Below are positions 1 through 5,494 of a stretch of DNA of 5,525 nucleotides, piece by piece. Below the pieces are notes generated by a model. That model saw only the letters and a program-made list of their open reading frames with translations. It had not been told where the DNA came from and did no database searches. The translations under genes and the position numbers were made by a program. The stretch's first letter is position 1, and each line of letters begins with the position of its first letter. Source of the stretch: an uncultured Desulfovibrio sp. (GTDB lineage: Bacteria; Desulfobacterota; Desulfovibrionia; Desulfovibrionales; Desulfovibrionaceae); NCBI GenBank assembly GCA_910587035.1, contig CAJUMQ010000055.1:1-5525 (forward strand), in the 5' to 3' direction.

Positions 1-61
1 CCTTCCATTCATTTGTTAGCATGGGGTTAATCGCCATATTTTTTTGTGTCCTTTGCCCCTA

Positions 62-91
62 GTGTCTCGTCAGTCTTGAAAAGTCGATAAA
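62..91 (+). repeat. Left terminal inverted repeat of the IS630 element
   Basis: Compared with the reverse complement of 1242-1271, 18 of the first 25 bases match, beginning GTGT and including GTCG near base 25. The outermost base follows the TA at 60-61. Confidence 0.8.
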
Positions 92-103
92 TGGACTTAT
101 TTT
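76..103 (+). promoter_or_regulatory. Possible promoter for the IS630 transposase
   Basis: TTGAAA (76-81) and TATTTT (98-103) are separated by 16 bp and could serve as -35 and -10 boxes. Transcription would start near 110, just past the 5' arm of the hairpin that masks the ribosome binding site. The boxes are only partial matches and were found by eye. Confidence 0.3.
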
Positions 104-120
104 CTCCCTGTAAAGGGAGA
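103..120 (+). promoter_or_regulatory. Hairpin sequestering the transposase Shine-Dalgarno
   Basis: TCTCCCT (103-109) pairs perfectly with AGGGAGA (114-120) around a 4-nt loop. The 3' arm contains the AAGGGAG ribosome binding site 5 nt before the ATG at 125. On a transcript reading in from outside the element the site would be folded away. A transcript starting near 110 would lack the 5' arm. Structure seen; regulatory role inferred from similar devices in other insertion sequences. Confidence 0.5.
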
Positions 121-124
121 GAAA

Positions 125-577
125 ATGCCTAAAATTTTATACAGGGTAACACTTACACAAGATGAACGGGCCGAACTCGAAAAAATATCGAAGACTGGCA
201 ACCATAACAGCCAAAAAGTCCTTAATGCCTTAATTTTATTGGGCGTAGATGAGGGAGAATTTCAAGAATCAAAAAAGACAACAGCATACCTTGCTGAAAC
301 TCTACAGATAAGCACACGAAAAGTGGACAGGGTGAAACGGAGATTTGTTGAACATGGCATTGATGTAGCGCTTAATAAACGTAAGGCGGATCGCCAACGA
401 TTTAGAAAATTGGATGGTGATGCTGAAGCCCGTTTAATCGCCCTCTCATGCAGCGCTCCCCCAGAAGGCTATGCACGTTGGACTCTACGGTTACTCGCGG
501 ATAAACTTGTTGAATTGGACTATGTGGATTCAATTTCATATGAAACCGTGCGCCAAGCATTAAAAAAAACGAATTAA
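125..577 (+). CDS. IS630-family transposase, N-terminal frame (DNA-binding part)
   Basis: This 150-aa frame is the N-terminal, DNA-binding part of an IS630 transposase. Residues about 53-84 form a helix-turn-helix (TTAYLAETLQISTRKVDRVK), followed by the linker rich in basic residues (KRKADRQRFRK) and the segment ending YETVRQALKK that normally leads straight into the DDE domain. The ATG at 125 has AAGGGAG 5 nt upstream. The frame stops at 575-577, just after eight A residues (562-569). Reading back one base at that run joins it to the downstream frame as ...LKKNELKPWQKKQW..., which is how undivided family members read. Alone, this product could only bind DNA, possibly acting as an inhibitor; the fused product would be 379 aa. 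The family call is firm; the function of the short product is inference. Confidence 0.85.
   Translation: MPKILYRVTLTQDERAELEKISKTGNHNSQKVLNALILLGVDEGEFQESKKTTAYLAETLQISTRKVDRVKRRFVEHGIDVALNKRKADRQRFRKLDGDAEARLIALSCSAPPEGYARWTLRLLADKLVELDYVDSISYETVRQALKKTN
562..568 (+). promoter_or_regulatory. Programmed -1 frameshift site in the IS630 transposase
   Basis: The heptamer A AAA AAA is in the correct phase (X XXY YYZ) relative to the upstream frame. After codons AAA-AAA the ribosome would slip back one base and read AAC GAA TTA instead of ACG AAT TAA. This gives a 148 + 231 residue fusion. Frameshifting is known in several IS families, including some IS630 members. Transcriptional slippage on the A8 run would be an alternative with the same product. 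Confidence 0.65.
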
Positions 578-1263
578 AACCCTGGCAAAAGAAGCAATGG
601 GTTATTCCATCTGAACGGGATGGAGATTTTGTTGCTCAAATGGAGATGGTGCTTGATGTCTATAAACGTTCATATGATCCGCTTCGTCCTGTCGTATGTA
701 TGGATGAATCACCAAGACAGTTAATATGGAACACAAGGGAAATATTGCCTATAAAACCTGGCAGACCAGCGCGAGAAGATTATGAATATGAGTGTTGTGG
801 GGTATGTAATATTTTCATGGCATTAGAGCCACTTGCAGGAAAACGATTTGTCAAGGTTACAGAACGAAGAACAAAGCAAGACTGGGCGATATTTCTTGAA
901 GACATTGCATCGCTCTATACTCATACGGAAAAAATCACGTTGGTGATGGATAATTTGAATATCCATTCGACTGGCTCGCTATATGAAACGTTTATGCCTG
1001 CAAAAGCACGAAAGCTTTCGGAAAGAATTGAATTTATCTTTACGCCAAAGCATGGTAGCTGGCTCAATATGGCAGAAATAGAACTCAATGTACTTGTCAA
1101 ACAATGTCTTTCACGTCGTATGGAAAGCGTGGAAGAGATGAAGAAAGCAGTCAATTGTTGGCAGGCCTCAAGAAATACCTTGGGAGCTAAAATTGATTGG
1201 CAATTTACGACTGAACAGGCGAGGATAAAGTTAAAACGTCTTTATCCGACATTTATAGAATGA
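568..1263 (+). CDS. IS630-family transposase, C-terminal DDE catalytic frame
   Basis: This is the catalytic half of the IS630 transposase, read after a -1 shift at 562-568; the first possible independent ATG is at 640 (207 aa). It carries the RNase H-like DDE domain, in fused numbering: Asp194 in VVCMDES, Asp276 in LVMDNLNIHS and Glu318 in HGSWLNMAE, with 41 residues between the last two. The triad and the HGSWLNMAEIE signature are intact, so the enzyme should cut and rejoin element ends at TA targets if the fusion is made. The ATG at 640 has no clear ribosome binding site and begins inside the conserved region, so independent translation is unlikely. The stop codon (1261-1263) lies inside the right terminal repeat. 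The only oddity is the frame split. Confidence 0.85.
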   Translation, partial: NELKPWQKKQWVIPSERDGDFVAQMEMVLDVYKRSYDPLRPVVCMDESPRQLIWNTREILPIKPGRPAREDYEYECCGVCNIFMALEPLAGKRFVKVTERRTKQDWAIFLEDIASLYTHTEKITLVMDNLNIHSTGSLYETFMPAKARKLSERIEFIFTPKHGSWLNMAEIELNVLVKQCLSRRMESVEEMKKAVNCWQASRNTLGAKIDWQFTTEQARIKLKRLYPTFIE

Positions 1264-1271
1264 CACAACAC
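1242..1271 (-). repeat. Right terminal inverted repeat of the IS630 element
   Basis: This is the inverted partner of 62-91. It ends ACAACAC before the TA at 1272-1273 and contains the last codons and stop of the transposase. Confidence 0.8.
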
Positions 1272-1304
1272 TAGGTTGTGAATTTCTAGAAGATTCTGCA
1301 ATGA

Positions 1305-1338
1305 TGACAAAAAAATTCTTCGATCTGACAAAAAAATT
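1305..1338. repeat. Tandem pair of 13-bp direct repeats, 21-bp period
   Basis: TGACAAAAAAATT occurs identically at 1305-1317 and 1326-1338, separated by 8 bp, so the copies are two helical turns apart. Each carries an A7 tract. They lie between the IS630 element and the left 109-bp repeat, where no gene is evident. Such phased repeats are typical protein-binding sites (regulator, integrase arm or Xis sites); which one cannot be told. Confidence 0.55.
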
Positions 1339-1465
1339 ATATTTTCTGATCCCATAATTTACATACTGTTAAATACTCATTATGCGATGTATATGCCATT
1401 GCCCCTTGAAGAACTTCGTCCATTGGCTTTTCTTGTCGGGGAAAATTTAGACTCAATTGAATAAA

Positions 1466-1574
1466 AGAGGGTTAGCGAGGGTGCTAGTTCGGGGTGCGTC
1501 TAGATGTATTTCGACGCATCTGGATGCCCTTCAACTTATTGAAATCATAGATTTGCAATATTTTGCATGTGCCC
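1466..1574 (+). repeat. Left copy of 109-bp direct repeat (att-like)
   Basis: This segment aligns without gaps to 5326-5434 (offset 3860), with 20 mismatches by hand count, about 82% identity. It starts AGAGGGTTAGCGAGG and ends ATGTGCCC. Past the end, 1575-1596 keeps a weaker in-register similarity (12 of 22) to the tRNA-Glu fragment that follows the right copy. With that copy it brackets the SIR2 gene and the IS5 element. Best read as a decayed attachment-site repeat. The rest of 1272-1703 holds the 13-bp repeats, a hairpin and a promoter-like sequence, and no convincing gene. Confidence 0.8.
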
Positions 1575-1620
1575 GGAAATGCCGCCGACGTGGGCTTGGT
1601 CAAAAGATGTTTATTAGAAA

Positions 1621-1647
1621 GGCAAAATGCAAAAAGGCAATTTTGCC
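1621..1647. promoter_or_regulatory. Inverted repeat upstream of the SIR2 gene
   Basis: GGCAAAAT (1621-1628) and ATTTTGCC (1640-1647) form an 8-bp perfect inverted repeat with an 11-nt spacer. It ends 1 bp before a -35-like box. It could be an operator or a weak terminator protecting the gene from read-through; it lacks a long T run. Confidence 0.35.
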
Positions 1648-1648
1648 C

Positions 1649-1679
1649 TTTACACGGGGTCACATAAGATTGCTATAGA
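1649..1679 (+). promoter_or_regulatory. Possible promoter of the SIR2-STAND gene
   Basis: TTTACA (1649-1654) matches five of six -35 bases. TATAGA (1674-1679), preceded by TG at 1671-1672, resembles an extended -10. The 19-bp spacer is longer than ideal. A start near 1686 would give a short leader containing the ribosome binding site AAGGGA (1693-1698). Found by eye. Confidence 0.35.
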
Positions 1680-1703
1680 ATTCAACTATATTAAGGGAAG
1701 AGT

Positions 1704-4199
1704 ATGAATGAAACAATTAAAATCGCCATAAACAAAGGAAATCTTATTCTCTTCCTCGGCGCCGGGGCGGCTTGCACTTCCCAAAATCAACATGGTGAGC
1801 CTCTGCTATTGAGCAGCGATCTGGCGAAAGATATGAGTGAGAATGAAAGATTTAATATTCCCTATGAGGGGGAAGCCTTGGATATTGTATATGCTTCAAT
1901 TAAGAAAGAATTTCATGATGAGATTAATGAGTATCTTGAAGACAAATTCAGATATTGCAAGCCCTCTTCAGCATACAAGCATATCGCATCATTCGCTTGG
2001 AAGCGCATTTATACCACTAATATTGACGATGCCTTTGATGTGGCCCTTAAACTACATAGTCCGCAGAATGTCAATATTTGTGGTATGCGCTCGCGTTATA
2101 GGAGTTGCAGTGTAAACTTCAGCCGCTTGGACTTCGTGAAGCTGCATGGCTCGGTAGACCGTCTTGAGGATGGTGTGATATTCTCTCCTGAGCAATATGC
2201 CCATTTATCATCGGAACCACATTATTGGTATGTTACTTTGCCCCAAATCTACACAGAATCCATGTTTCTTTTTATTGGCACAACTTTAAAAGAGCCCGCA
2301 TTTGCTAAGGTTTTGGCACATTATAAAGCTGAATTTGGTCGCTCTTCCAGAAAACAATATTTACTTGTTCCATCTATATCGCGTCATCAAAGAAATACTC
2401 TTGCCGATCAATATAATATTGAGTGCATAGACGGCACGATAGAAGATTTTTCAGCATGGCTACAACGTGAATTTCCTACTGGAAATTCTCCTGAGAATCT
2501 ATACAGGGCCAATAATCCTTACCTATCAGATACTATCATCAAAAAAGAGGTAAAGCTGCCAGCTGAATCTCTGTCGGTTTTGAACGCGGTCATTCCATTG
2601 GGGAGGGCTTTTTTCGCAAGTATTCAGGATATTTCCCAAGAAGCAGGAGAAAAGAGGTTCTACACAGGTATGAAACCCACATGGGAAGATATCAAATCTG
2701 ACATTCCAGCAAAATTGAAGATTTTTGACGATTTCTACAATTTTGTCATTAATAATATCTCAAACAGTTCGTCTTCAATTACTGTGCTAACAGGTCCAGC
2801 TGGATCGGGCAAAACTACTACTCTTATGCGAACGGCCTATGCTCTCAGTATGGAAAGCCAAAAGCCTATTTTTTGGTATAATGAGGGAGCAGAATTGTCC
2901 AGTCTAATCAGAGAGCTGAATAAGCTTTATGATGAATATATTTTATTTATTCATAGAATATCTGATTATATAGATCCATTAAAAATACTGTTCCATGAAA
3001 ATGCTCTAACCAAATGCCATATTGTGGGGGTAGAAAGAGCAAATATTTGGAGAAAAAAATGTGAGGCCATTTTACTTGCCAAAGTCATGCGGATAAGCCG
3101 GCTTGCGAAAGAAGATATACAACATATCCTGACAAAATTGCAAAAGTATGGTCGCTGGATTCGGCTAGGAACAATGAGCGAGGCGGAGAGAATTAACGAA
3201 TTTATAGTGCGCGCAGACAAACAACTACTCATCGCTCTACTTGAGGCCACTAGTGGAAAAGGTTTCGAGGAAATAATAGAAGATGATTACGAGAGGCTGG
3301 AATCACCGGCTGAGAAGCTTTTGGTAAATATAACTGGTTTATACACACTTCATGATAAAAAAATACGCAAAAGTCAAGCTCTGTCTGCTCTGAAAAAAGC
3401 GTATCCTTCTTGCTTCCCTCCATCCCTCCTGAAGGGGCTTGAAGGCATTATTTACGAAGAGCATGATCGTCTTTTTGTCCGGCATCCGGTGTATGTTGAG
3501 CATTTATATGACAATGCGGCGAAGGGCGCTCCTGTCGCGGATGCGGTACGTGCAGTTATAGAATCCTTTTCAGCCTATGCTCTTCCCTATGCGCGTTCCC
3601 TGCCAAAAGGTGATTATGCTGTTTTTAAAGCTATAATCAATCATCGCTTTTTACGACATCGCATTGGGGATTTTGCTGAAATCGAATCGCTTTTCCAGTC
3701 TATCGGTAAACAGCTAGAAGCAGACGGGCATTACTGGTTGCAGTATGGGCTTGTGTTACATGCTTATGGTAAGTATGAAGATGCCCAAGATAAACTCGAT
3801 GCATCCATACAAGTTTATGATCAACCTTATGCACGGCATGCGTATGGCAGAGTATTACTAAAGCTTGCGATGACTACGGAAAACACGATAAAAGCGGATA
3901 AATATTTCATTGAAGGCAAAGGAATACTAAAACTTCTTGATGATGATCCGAATTCTCGTGATGATTTTTATCCAATTATATCCTTGGGGGATGGTGACAC
4001 AAGATATGTAGCAAAAACAAGAGGAGTGGAAGAAGCTCGGGAAACTGCCAGAAAATATGCCAATGAGATAGAACGAAGAAAAAAGAGGCAGCCGACGAAC
4101 AAATATTTAACCAACGCGTGGTTGTATTTGACTACTTACGCAACTACGGGAGAATGGCATCCCCAAGGTGGATTTCTGGAAAGAGACTGGTTGCCTTAA
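1704..4199 (+). CDS. SIR2-STAND anti-phage NTPase (Avs5-like architecture)
   Basis: An 831-aa cytoplasmic protein with no signal peptide or membrane segment. Residues about 1-255 are a SIR2 fold: GAGAA loop (19-23), TTNID (104-108), KLHGS with the catalytic-type His148, FIGTTLKEP (190-198) and a YLLVPS strand (219-224). Residues about 335-530 are a P-loop NTPase with Walker A GPAGSGKT (364-371) and a Walker B-like strand ILFIH (413-417), whose usual acidic residue is His. The VGVERANIW and SEAERINEFI segments recur in this family. Residues about 590-830 are helical, with a TPR-like pair near 675-720. In known SIR2-STAND and other SIR2 defence proteins, phage sensing triggers NAD+ depletion and abortive infection; that activity here is inferred. 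The ATG at 1704 has AAGGGA 5 nt upstream. It stands alone, bracketed by 109-bp repeats. The architecture is firm; assignment to Avs5 rather than a sister SIR2-STAND clade is not. Confidence 0.87.
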   Translation: MNETIKIAINKGNLILFLGAGAACTSQNQHGEPLLLSSDLAKDMSENERFNIPYEGEALDIVYASIKKEFHDEINEYLEDKFRYCKPSSAYKHIASFAWKRIYTTNIDDAFDVALKLHSPQNVNICGMRSRYRSCSVNFSRLDFVKLHGSVDRLEDGVIFSPEQYAHLSSEPHYWYVTLPQIYTESMFLFIGTTLKEPAFAKVLAHYKAEFGRSSRKQYLLVPSISRHQRNTLADQYNIECIDGTIEDFSAWLQREFPTGNSPENLYRANNPYLSDTIIKKEVKLPAESLSVLNAVIPLGRAFFASIQDISQEAGEKRFYTGMKPTWEDIKSDIPAKLKIFDDFYNFVINNISNSSSSITVLTGPAGSGKTTTLMRTAYALSMESQKPIFWYNEGAELSSLIRELNKLYDEYILFIHRISDYIDPLKILFHENALTKCHIVGVERANIWRKKCEAILLAKVMRISRLAKEDIQHILTKLQKYGRWIRLGTMSEAERINEFIVRADKQLLIALLEATSGKGFEEIIEDDYERLESPAEKLLVNITGLYTLHDKKIRKSQALSALKKAYPSCFPPSLLKGLEGIIYEEHDRLFVRHPVYVEHLYDNAAKGAPVADAVRAVIESFSAYALPYARSLPKGDYAVFKAIINHRFLRHRIGDFAEIESLFQSIGKQLEADGHYWLQYGLVLHAYGKYEDAQDKLDASIQVYDQPYARHAYGRVLLKLAMTTENTIKADKYFIEGKGILKLLDDDPNSRDDFYPIISLGDGDTRYVAKTRGVEEARETARKYANEIERRKKRQPTNKYLTNAWLYLTTYATTGEWHPQGGFLERDWLP

Positions 4200-4227
4200 T
4201 ACTCCCAAAAACAGTATGAATACTATA

Positions 4228-4243
4228 GAGGCTATCTCATAAT
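4228..4243 (+). repeat. Left terminal inverted repeat of the IS5 element
   Basis: It starts GAGG directly after the TA at 4226-4227 and matches the inverted right end at 13 of 16 positions. Confidence 0.75.
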
Positions 4244-4306
4244 TAAAAGGGCTAAATTTTAGGTTTTGTCTGGACAAGTGGCTTCCATCTGATTTTATAT
4301 GGGGGC

Positions 4307-5081
4307 ATGAGACTTACCGACAAACAATGGGAACTGATAGAGCCATTATTGCCAGATACACCAAAAGGTCCACGCGGTCAGGGCCGTCCACCTGTCCATT
4401 CACAGCGTGAGATCCTTGAAGGCATCTTGTGGAAATTGCGTAGCGGGGCATGTTGGGCCCTTTTGCCAGATTGTTATCCACCTTATCAAACCTGTCACAG
4501 GTGGCTTCAGTATTGGAGAAAAACCGGCACATTTGAAAAAATACTCTTCACTCTTGCAAACATGGCACTGGAACAAGGGAAACTGGGCATGGAAGAAGGA
4601 TTCATAGACGCGACCTTCGCGCCAGCAAAAAAAGGGGGGCATGCGTAGGCAAGACCAAAAAAGGCAAAGGTACAAAAATTATGGCCATAGTGGAAGAGCA
4701 TGGTTATCCAGTTGCCCTGCATATTGAGAGCCTTCCCCTGGTGAGGTGAAACTTGTTGGAGCAACAGTGGAAGCCAGGATTATAGCTACGCTGCCAAAGC
4801 GCATAATCGGAGACAAGGCATACGACAGTGATGGGCTGGATAGAGAGCTAAAAGAGAAGCACCAGATTGATATGATAGCGCCCAACCGCAGGAAGAGGGG
4901 TAAAACCCAGGACGGCAGGCAACTGCGCAGGTACAAGCGCCGCTGGAAAGTGGAAAGATTCTTTTCATGGTTGCAAAGCTATCGACATATTTGTGTCCGC
5001 TACGATTACTATGCAGGAAATTATCTTTCTATGGTTCAGCTTGCTTGTATTATGATGTATCTAAATTTGATTTTGAGATGA
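4307..5081 (+). pseudogene. IS5-family transposase, frameshifted
   Basis: Three consecutive frames together encode about 257 aa, the usual length for this group. Frame 1 (4307-4648) has the DUF4096 N-terminal domain (LTDKQWELIEPLLP, GRPP, WRSG-like LRSGACW) and the first catalytic Asp101 in FIDATFAP. At the A7G6 run (4627-4639) a -1 shift continues as ACVGKTKKGKGTKIMAI (4639-4731). A single missing base near 4731 then ends this frame at a TGA (4747-4749). The remainder, SPGEVKLVGATVEARI..., resumes one frame over at 4734 and holds the second Asp in IIGDKAYDSD (codon 4812-4814) and the Glu in RWKVERFF (4953-4955). The first shift may be programmed, as in related IS5 elements; the second is at no slippery run and looks like a deletion. 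The ATG at 4307 has only a poorly spaced GGGGG before it. Confidence 0.8.
4627..4639 (+). promoter_or_regulatory. A7G6 slippery run, candidate -1 frameshift site
   Basis: Seven A then six G, with A AAA AAA (4627-4633) in the correct phase for -1 slippage relative to the first transposase frame; A GGG GGG overlaps it. A -1 shift avoids the TAG at 4646-4648 and restores the family sequence (KKGGACVGKTKKG). Frameshifting at such runs is known in IS5/IS427-type elements. Confidence 0.5.
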
Positions 5082-5085
5082 CCTC
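5070..5085 (-). repeat. Right terminal inverted repeat of the IS5 element
   Basis: This is the inverted partner of 4228-4243, followed by TA at 5086-5087. The stop codon of the last transposase frame (5079-5081) lies within it. Confidence 0.75.
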
Positions 5086-5127
5086 TAGGATTAAAATCAA
5101 ACATGTAAAGTACGAATACATGCAAGG

Positions 5128-5191
5128 AAAAATCATTTACTGGCTTTTATGAAGCAAAGATTGGGATGGTGTTAACTAATAAATGATTTTT
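5128..5191. repeat. 12-bp perfect inverted repeat with 40-bp spacer
   Basis: AAAAATCATTTA (5128-5139) is the exact reverse complement of TAAATGATTTTT (5180-5191). No ORF lies inside. It could be a miniature inverted-repeat remnant, or a terminator or processing stem that belonged downstream of the SIR2 gene before the IS5 element came in. Apart from this, 5086-5325 shows nothing I can call. Confidence 0.45.
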
Positions 5192-5325
5192 AGGATATCT
5201 GTCCGCATGAAATGCTAGTTTGGGGTTTGACCTTTATTACTTTGATAAAACCCTCAAGATTGTTGGTAGCTTTATCATATTAAAAGACGATATATGAGTG
5301 TTGAGCAATTCCAAAAGTTTGATGG

Positions 5326-5434
5326 AGAGGGTTAGCGAGGGGGTTAGTTCGGGGTGCGGCTGGATGTATTTTGGCGTATCAGGATGTACTTCAAGTTATT
5401 GAAATCATTGAAGCTCAATATTGAAAATGTGCCC
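5326..5434 (+). repeat. Right copy of 109-bp direct repeat (att-like)
   Basis: Same orientation as 1466-1574, gapless, about 82% identical. It has internal iterations: GGGTTAG at 5329 and 5341 (12-bp period), GGATGTA-YTT at 5362 and 5382 (20-bp period), and ATTGAA at 5398, 5407 and 5420. Its last bases run straight into the tRNA-Glu fragment. The arrangement fits an attachment site with integrase arm-type repeats beside a core in a tRNA gene; the protein-binding role is inferred. Confidence 0.8.
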
Positions 5435-5477
5435 TTTCACGCCGTCAACAGGGGTTCAAATCCCCTTGAGGACGCCA
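5433..5477 (+). tRNA. 3' fragment of tRNA-Glu(UUC), attachment-site remnant
   Basis: The fragment covers tRNA positions about 31-76. It contains the anticodon loop CTTTCAC (5434-5440, anticodon TTC), 3' anticodon stem GCCGT, variable loop, a perfect 5-bp T arm AGGGG/CCCCT around TTCAAAT (5450-5466), 3' acceptor strand TGAGGAC, discriminator G and encoded CCA (5475-5477). No 5' half is present: upstream sequence is the direct repeat, and GTGCC cannot properly pair with GCCGT. It is therefore not a working tRNA. It is the piece duplicated or displaced when an element recombined at the anticodon loop of an intact tRNA-Glu gene, which must lie outside this window. Confidence 0.82.
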
Positions 5478-5494
5478 AATTTGGGTATAATAGA

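Larger units (their letters stand above)
62..1271 (+). mobile_element. Complete IS630-family insertion sequence, about 1210 bp
   Basis: The element is bounded by imperfect terminal inverted repeats (62-91 and 1242-1271, both starting GTGT inward from the ends). TA dinucleotides flank it at 60-61 and 1272-1273, which fits the TA target duplication of the IS630/Tc1-mariner group. Inside is one transposase split into two frames. Removing the element and one TA restores the joined sequence gcccc-TA-ggttg. It lies outside the left copy of the 109-bp repeat, so it is not needed to explain the SIR2 module. Both the frames and the ends look intact, so it may still be active if the frameshift works. 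Seen directly: ends, TA, ORFs. Inferred: activity. Confidence 0.88.
4228..5085 (+). mobile_element. IS5-family insertion sequence, 858 bp, probably inactive
   Basis: The ends are GAGGCTATCTCATAAT (4228-4243) and, on the other strand, GAGGTCATCTCAAAAT (5085-5070), matching at 13 of 16 bases. TA flanks both sides (4226-4227 and 5086-5087). Size, termini and the DUF4096-type transposase fit the IS427-like subgroup of IS5. It inserted 28 bp after the SIR2 stop codon, so it separates that gene from its original downstream sequence but leaves it whole. The transposase has one possibly programmed and one disabling frameshift, so movement would need help in trans. Confidence 0.85.

Noticed and set aside
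1..37. Possible start of a minus-strand gene (MAINPMLTNEWK...) leaving the left edge
   Set aside because: Only 12 codons are visible and the AAAGGA upstream is about 11 nt from the ATG. It cannot be judged without more sequence.
1337..1464. Two short opposed ORFs (25 aa plus strand from 1387; 28 aa minus strand from 1423)
   Set aside because: Both have reasonable composition, but they overlap, lack ribosome binding sites and match nothing I recognise. At most remnants.
1472..1574. Minus-strand frame open in both repeat copies, ending ...RTPN before a stop
   Set aside because: Differences between copies are somewhat enriched at its third positions, but there is no start codon context and the right copy runs into tRNA sequence. 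The numbers are too small to support a gene.
1457..1678. 73-aa plus-strand ORF across the left repeat
   Set aside because: It starts with TTG without a ribosome binding site, lies mostly in the repeat, and differences between the two repeat copies fall mainly at its first and second codon positions, so it is not under coding constraint.
4400..4968. Several minus-strand ORFs of 60-91 aa inside the IS5 element
   Set aside because: They are shadows of the transposase frames, with no family resemblance or ribosome binding sites.
4967..5152. 61-aa plus-strand ORF overlapping the end of the IS5 transposase
   Set aside because: It is an out-of-frame overlap with the conserved DDE C-terminus and crosses the element's right end.
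5223..5253. GGGTTT/AAACCC inverted repeat
   Set aside because: Only 6 bp with a 19-nt spacer in AT-rich sequence; expected by chance.
1466..5434. CRISPR-like reading of the repeats
   Set aside because: There are only two copies, 3860 bp apart, 109 bp long and imperfect; no array structure.
5486..5491. Consensus TATAAT box between the tRNA fragment and the final hairpin
   Set aside because: The nearest -35-like sequence (TTGAGG, 5466-5471) is only 14 bp away and lies within the tRNA acceptor sequence, and the start would fall inside the hairpin stem.
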